Assembly: GCF_045679555.1 (NCBI RefSeq)
Contig: NC_092090.1
Coordinates: 32,909,593-32,973,592 of the forward strand
DNA: 64,000 bases
Direction: 5' to 3'
Origin: Salvelinus alpinus
Taxonomy: Eukaryota; Chordata; Actinopteri; Salmoniformes; Salmonidae
A model generated the notes under the pieces. That model was not told the DNA's origin. It did not search any database and worked only from the letters and a program-made list of their open reading frames with translations. Made by a program: the position numbers and the translations under genes. Positions 57,960-64,000 of the stretch are shown here, one piece after another (the first letter of the stretch is position 1; the number at the start of each line of letters is the position of its first letter).

Positions 57960-59884
57960 CTCACTACAGCACTACTTTACATTTACTTTGACATACCCTA
58001 TATGCCCAGGCCTATTCACTCTATTCTGCTGCCCTTCTAGGTGTTAGGAGTGTCAGATCTGATGTCACCTCATCTGAAGGCTTGTGGCCAGTTCATGTAT
58101 TTGAATAGGGAGACTGGAGAATGTGTGCAGAGGGCCTTACTGTAATGATAAACTCATGACACGGTGTCAGTTTTCACAATGCTATTCCCTGTCCAGTGCA
58201 TGGTTCTTTGTTTGTCACTATGTGTGATCTTGGCTCTGTTGGTAGGCAGTGTGAAAAGGTGTGAGTTTCAAGACGAGTACTACTTACACTCTCCCTCACT
58301 TCCACCGACTTCCTCTCACACTCATACCCTTTTCACCCTCACACCTACTCCCCCTCTTACACTCTCCCCCTCTACGCCAGCTCGCTTCTCCATCTAACAC
58401 TCCTCCTCCATCCCTCCCTCCCTCCCTTTCTTTACCCTCACCTGAACTAGCTGTCTGTCTCTCACCATCTCAACTCTTAACCCTCTCATCCTCCTATTGG
58501 ATTTGACCCTGTGTGCTCACCCTTTACCACACACACAGACTCCCTCAGGCAGAGCGGGGGGAAGGAGAGAGGGAAGAAGGAGAGAGGACGAGAGAGGAAG
58601 AGAGGGAGGAAGAGAAAAGAACAGGGAGAGCCAAGAGGTCAACATGGTTTCTGTTTGCCTGGCGGTCTCTTTAATTGGGTAAGTGTGGCCCTGCTGCAGC
58701 CTGACTGGCACCTCTATGGATAAGCTGTCACCCTGTTGAGCGCTCACTTTGCGCCCATCTCCACACCACGTTTGTTCCCATTGATTTTCCTCACTTCTCT
58801 TTGTGTCAACTCACTCACTCGGCCTCTCCTCTCCTCCAATCTGCCCTGCTTTCAAACGTACTCCTCAGTAGCTCCCTTTCAGCTGTCTGTGTCTGCTAGA
58901 TTACCTACCAAGGAGAGGGACAGTGTGTGCCAGTCTCGTTAACTGGCCAGGGACTCCAGGCTACCTTTTGAGCAGATCATTCACACTGGTTTAGAGTTAC
59001 TGACTGTTTGACTGGGGTCTACCATGCCAATGGCCTCCCAAGTATACAGCACTAATGATGAGCCGGTCTCTGGACGTAGTAACTGAAACCTTGCCTCCAC
59101 TATTCTCATCCCTCTATCAGGATCTTAACATCTTTCAACCTGGTGACACACAAGCACGCAGACGGTGTGAGGAATTCATAACCAATGTTGTGGATGGATC
59201 GTTATCTTCGACTCCCTCCGTGAGATATTGACTGTTGTGGTCAGATTTCGTCTGCCTCTGGTGTTTGTGTGCAGGCTGCCTGCCTGTGTGGTTAGGCTCT
59301 TACTAATAAGGTTTTTCCATTGTGCCAGTGGAGTCCTTAAGACTGTCCCTCGTAAACAAGACCATTAATTTTATTAGCGGTAGGGCTACAGAGATAGAAA
59401 TGGAGAGAGGGAGAGACTGGGAGAAGTGGGGTTCAGCTGGTCTCCGGCGCTCTAGCAGGACAGCTCACTCTTTTTCCCCGGGAATGGATTATGCGCTGAA
59501 AAACAATAAATAAATAAATATATCAATAAATAAAGATGGCTGGGAGGGAAAGCATTAGCAATTTTCCAAATGCTGCGTGCACATACTTATGAATAATGGA
59601 GGCGTCCTAAAAGTTGCCAGTGCTCGGGTAAGCACTGTTTGGGGACTGCACATTAGCCTTGCTGTGCTCGTAAATAACAGGCAGGCTTGGATGTGGGTGT
59701 GCAGGCCACTGGAGGGAGAGGGGAGAATGTTAACTAGGAGGAGAGGAGAGGAGTGGAGCTCATCCTCCCTCAGCTCATCTCAGGGCAGAGAGGAGAGCAG
59801 AACCTCTCACAGAGCCAGGCTCATTACCATTACTTTACCACACACACATACACACACACACCACAAGTGCAAACACACATACAC
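57960..59884. other. No gene seen
   Basis: Unique DNA. 58270-58470 is C/T-rich and 58540-58630 GA-rich; both give spurious frames. A TAAA run is near 59505-59520. Confidence 0.4.
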
Positions 59885-59886
59885 TA

Positions 59887-60823
59887 CAGTGCATTTGGAA
59901 AGTATTCAGACCTCTTTCCCTTTCCCACATTTTGTTACAGCCTTATGCTATAATTGATTTTATTCCTCATCAATCTACAAACAATACCCCATAATGACAA
60001 AGCGAAAACAGGTTTTTAGAAATGTTTGCAAATTTACTAAGAATAAAAAACATACCTTATTTACATAAGTATTCAGAACCTTTGCTATGAGACTTGAAAT
60101 TGATCTCAGGTGCATCCTGTTTTCATTGATCATCCTTGAGATGTTTCTACAACAGCATGAGGTCAGCATCATGCTGTTGGCATGTTTTTCAGCTGGAGGC
60201 ACTGGGAGACTAGTCAGGATCGAGGTAAAGATGAACAGATCAAAGTACAGAGAGGTCCTTGATGAAAACGTGCTCCAGAGCCCTCGGGACCTCAGACTGG
60301 GGCGAAGGTTCACCTTCCAACAGGACAACGACCCTAAGCACACAGCTAAGAAAACGCAGGAGTGGCTTCGGGACAAGTCTCTGAATGTCCTTGAGTGGCT
60401 CAGCCAGAACCCGGACATGAACCCGATCGAACATCTCTGGAGAGACCTGAAAATAGCTGTGCAGCGACGCTCCCCATCCAACCTGACAGAGCTTGAGAGG
60501 ATCTGCAGAGAAGATTGGGAGAAAGAATGGGTGTGCCAAGCTTGTAGCGTCATACCCCAAAAATCTCGAGGTTGTAATCGCTGCCAAAGGTGCTTCAACA
60601 AAGTACTGATTAAAAGGTCTGAATACTTATGTAAATGTGTTATTTCCGGGGTTTTTTCATACATTTCCAAAAATGTCTAAAAACCTGTTTTTGCTTTGTC
60701 GTTATGGGGTATTGTGTGTAGATTGATGAGGGGGGAAAACTATTTAATCAATTTTAGAATAAGGCTGTAAGGTAATAAAATGTGGAAAAAGTCAATGGGT
60801 CTGAATTCTTTCCTCATATACTG
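59887..60823 (+). mobile_element. Tc1-like element, internally deleted
   Basis: The left end CAGTGCATTTGGAAAGTATT and, inverted, the right end CAGTATATGAGGAAAGAATT continue as CAGACC. TA flanks at 59885-59886 and 60824-60825. Length 937 bp, shorter than full Tc1 elements. An internal deletion near 60150 removes the N-terminal half of the transposase. Confidence 0.88.
60087..60680 (+). pseudogene. Tc1-like transposase, C-terminal half
   Basis: The frame retains the catalytic half: CFSAGGTGRLVRIEVKMNRS, RRFTFQQDNDPKHTAKKTQE (second Asp) and NPDMNPIEHLWRDLKIAVQR (Glu), then ICREDWEKEWVCQACSVIPQ. The first 23 or so codons come from the element's untranslated end fused by the internal deletion. 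The first catalytic Asp and the DNA-binding domain are missing, so it is inactive despite a 197-codon open frame. Confidence 0.87.
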
Positions 60824-60825
60824 TA

Positions 60826-63800
60826 TATTTGATTTTGTTTTGATACTTGGAGTTATAGAATCAATATAATATCTTCCCAAAATAAAATTGCGATACTCTC
60901 ATTTATACATTTTTTCCCACAATCATTAGGCTGTGGTCCGTTGACTTTGTGTGTAGTTTGTTCTATGGCCGGATTTGTCATTCAACCTGCAAATATTTTT
61001 TACATTTGTGTGTGTGTGCTCAGTGCGTGTTAGGTTTTAAAGTTTTGTCAGTCTTAACCTCTCAGCTGAGGTGAAACTAGAGTCTGCAGGACAGACAGAC
61101 AGACAGACAGTCAGCCAGCAGTGTGCCTTATTTTCCAGGCAGGCAGCCATCACTAGTGATTTAAGCATTCCTTCCCTATCACCCTCCCCAATGTCACATT
61201 TCACCTCCGGTCACAACACAGTGCCCCTCCCATGTCATGTTCCCCTCACGGCTCTACCATTCACCCTCCCCCTGTTCCATTTCCCCTATGGTAAGGCTAC
61301 ACTTCCATTCTAATGATATGTTCCAATCAAGGTGTTGACATGTGGGACTCTGTGTATTCAAATACTCTGGTACAGGTATTGCAATTCAACACAGTAAGCA
61401 CTTGTGTCTGCAGGATATGTGGTAAACCACTAGTTCTACATTGAAATGCTATAAACATTCTGTGTGCCCGAAGAAGAAACAAAGACTCCGGGAGGACAGC
61501 CCGCATTAGATTTATTGACCTACTCTACTTTTGTCTTGGCATTGATTTTCTCTTTTTAGTGGAAAGACTGATAGATAAATATTGAGTATTTTCTGAGCTG
61601 GCTGTCAACTGTGGGCATTCTGTGGCTGATGGCAGATGGAAGGGGATGGAGGGACCTCTTTGTGCTGTTCTGATAGAGTTGGCCGTGAGAGGAGAGGATG
61701 GAGGTATAGGTAGGATGAAAGGAACAGGCCGTTAGTCTTTTTAGACTCGCTGATAAGGCAGGGAAATGCCTACAGTACATTGATAGGAATACCAGCATTA
61801 CCGCTACAGTGTAGGCAGTGTGCTGCCATGTTGATCTCTGCTATGTCTTGGCATAAATGGTTTCGGTTTAGATTCTAGGGTGCTTGCTACTGCACCGGCT
61901 CTGTGTGTCAAACATGGTGAACAGTTGCATGCAAACTGTAGTCAAGTAGTTAGCTTAAGTACACGCCAGATCTCCCGGGAGAGGTTATCAATCGTAAAAG
62001 TTTTGTTCGCTATCTCGCCAAGACGATAATCAACCGCGAGCAACATAGTCAGTAACATTAACATAAAGCAATTCTCTCCCTTTAATTGCATTGTATTAAA
62101 CAAATTAGATCACTCATCCAAGTGCGAAGCCGCTTTCTCGTACGATATTAATTACGCAAAAAAGGAGCGGTGACAAAAGTTAAGGATGATAAATAACATC
62201 AGAGCTGGTGATTTTTGTCAGCGGTTGTCTGTTATTCATCCTCATTAGCTGTTCCATTTAGCCGCCTGGGTTTTAATGTTGGCATTAATATTAATGTCTC
62301 CCTGCTTTGTGTTGACTGTTGTTCTTTAAAGAGAGATGGCTGTGAACAGAGTAGCAGACCCCCCCCATTCATCCAGCTCCGATAAGGCCTTCTCCTCTTG
62401 CTGTGATGCTGGATGTTCTCACTGAGAACAAGGCTACTGGCTTATCTTCATCACTGCGCTACTTAGTTGGTTGATGGCGTCTTGTGTGAGGGGAAAATGC
62501 TGACTGACTGATACAGGACTGACTTGATGTCCTTCAACTGGCACAGACGTTGTTCCATGTGTCCCTCTCTAACTAGAGCAGCGGCGCCTGGAGTTGACAG
62601 AAGTGTGTGTGACGTTGAGCGTGGCCTTTGTCATTTGTCTCACTCTGCCCTTTCTCCCCCCCCCCCCCCGCCTCACAGACCAAAACCTCCTACGGTGTAA
62701 CCTTACCACTGAGTGTGCCCAGAGCACCCAAAGACAAGTGTGGGTGTATGTTTGTGCCTCTGTGTTTTTTCTGGCTTTGGGCAGTGCTCACTGTCACTTC
62801 CCTGACCTTTTCCCTGTCTCAGACTTCCAGCCAAGCTTGAGATCATGGTGGCAGGCAGGGGGAGACAGACACTGGGAAGGTGCTGAGAGGAGAGAGGAGT
62901 GGAGACATTCCACTGCAGACCAGGAACTTTCTCTGCACTCCATCTTCTATTCCGTTCTTTCCTCACTCCACTGTTTTTCTTTTCTTCCGTTCCATCCATC
63001 GCTTTTCCCCCCCCATGCCTACCAAGGAGATGAAAGCCCAGCGCAATTAGGCTTCTTATCGTTTTAATTAAGAAAGCCACTCGTCCATATCTCCCTCCTC
63101 CTCCGCTTGTCCTCCACAACAGTACTGAGACTGGGATGCCAATTCACAAGTATTCTTCAGTGTGTCCTGGTAACACACTTCCAAAAGCCCCCCTTTCCAT
63201 TTTTATCGGGTTTCTTCTCCAATCACTATTCCCAGTGGTCCCTCATTCCAAACAGACGCTGTTTCTCTCTCCTTATTTTCCCCTTCCTCAAAGACAGAAG
63301 GTCACAACAGCCATCGTCAAGTGAGCACCAAGTGTCTCAAAGTCAGCTGAAGTGTGTTTGACTGTACTGTATGTTAGTAATATGTCTGTCTGCTGTGTTG
63401 TGTAGACCCCTTTCCCCGCAGACATCATTGAGCAGTAAAGAGGGGTGAAGTGAAAAGCTATGCATATATTCCCCTCCAACCCCATGGCATTCCAGGCATC
63501 TGTAGTCATGTAAAACATGTTCTCATTCTACTTTCTATTTACATGAGAACGGGGCTACACGCCTGTGACTAAATTATTCCTGGCTTTTGGGGTTTTCTTC
63601 CTTAAAACCGAAGGGAAGGAAGGGGAAACTGTAAATACACTATTACTGATGTTAACACCCATCCAGTTCCTCTCCTCCCCTCGTCCTCCCCTCCTCCCCC
63701 GTTGCCCCGGCCTATCAGTGCAGAGCAGTGGTCTGTGAAGAAATTCCCAATATCTAAATTTACACACTGTATCAATCTTGTTTAATAGACTGGAAAGCTT

Positions 63801-64000
63801 ATTGCTCCGACGCGGAGCCGGGAGAGAGGGCAGCGGTGATAAATTGCGGCGTCCCTGCGACAGCCGCCCGTGATGTATAATGAAATATTTATGATTTATC
63901 CCGGCTAATAAACTGAAATGAAGTGCGTGATGTATGGGAACAGATGGGCCCTCTATTGATGCTGTGCTCGGCGGAGGCAGGGAGGAGAGAGAGAGAGAGG
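60826..64000. other. No gene seen; candidate conserved non-coding DNA
   Basis: No ACSF3 C-terminal exon was recognised here. 62020-62330 (TTAATTACGCAAAAAAGGAG, GATGATAAATAACATCAGAG) and 63785-63930 (GATAAATTGCGGCGTCCCTG, AATATTTATGATTTATCCCG) have the high-complexity, homeobox-site-like look of vertebrate conserved non-coding elements. A C run lies at 62657-62670 and a GA run at the very end. Confidence 0.4.

Noticed and set aside
62594-63067. 157-codon open frame on the + strand
   Set aside because: It crosses a long C run and pyrimidine-rich DNA. Searched for ACSF3 C-terminal motifs (the Gly-rich loop and catalytic Lys region) and found none.

Overview
The window is a piece of salmonid-type fish genome. 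The evidence is three copies of the roughly 1.63 kb Tc1-like element of the Sleeping Beauty parent family (terminal repeats beginning CAGTTGAAGTCGG, DD34E transposase), several other fish Tc1 families, hAT-type MITEs, L2-like LINEs, solo LTRs and long microsatellites. Genus and species cannot be told from sequence alone. Most of the window is non-coding and repeat-rich.

The only host gene I recognise is on the + strand from about 35.7 to 56.8 kb. It is ACSF3, the mitochondrial malonyl-CoA/methylmalonyl-CoA synthetase of the acyl-adenylate (ANL) family. Six coding blocks in correct order match the family: 35807-36351, 37887-38036, 51054-51208, 53154-53301, 56377-56474 and 56656-56775. Five features argue against a working gene: a frame-breaking internal deletion in the first coding exon, an in-frame TGA in the second, a GC instead of GT donor after the third, a 1-nt class frameshift in the fourth, and a frameshift at the start of the sixth. 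I do not find the remaining C-terminal exons in the last 7 kb. The locus reads as a decaying copy. A leftover whole-genome-duplication ohnolog is a natural explanation, but that is inference.

Layout. 0-5.4 kb: small repeats, MITEs and a 600-bp polypurine minisatellite. 6.0-9.8 kb: a Tc1 element that later received a solo LTR and a TTAA-flanked piggyBac-like element. 9.8-27.2 kb: mostly unique DNA with scattered Tc1 elements, MITEs, and an inverted pair of Penelope-like ends carrying hammerhead-like motifs. 27.2-31.5 kb: an L2-like LINE on the - strand. 31.5-35.7 kb: unique upstream DNA with one possible unrecognised - strand exon. 35.7-56.8 kb: ACSF3 with introns full of Tc1, PLE, LINE and satellite DNA. 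56.8-64 kb: intronic or intergenic DNA with one hAT MITE, one Tc1 and stretches that look like conserved non-coding sequence.

The oddest structure is at 39.0-40.7 kb. A Tc1-like element carries a 261-bp internal direct duplication, and between the two copies lies an apparently identical 260-bp copy of the ACSF3 first coding exon region from 3.8 kb upstream. The mobile elements do not form a pathway. Their value is as a nested insertion record with clear target-site duplications, including one case where a second Tc1 copy in the same window shows the empty site.
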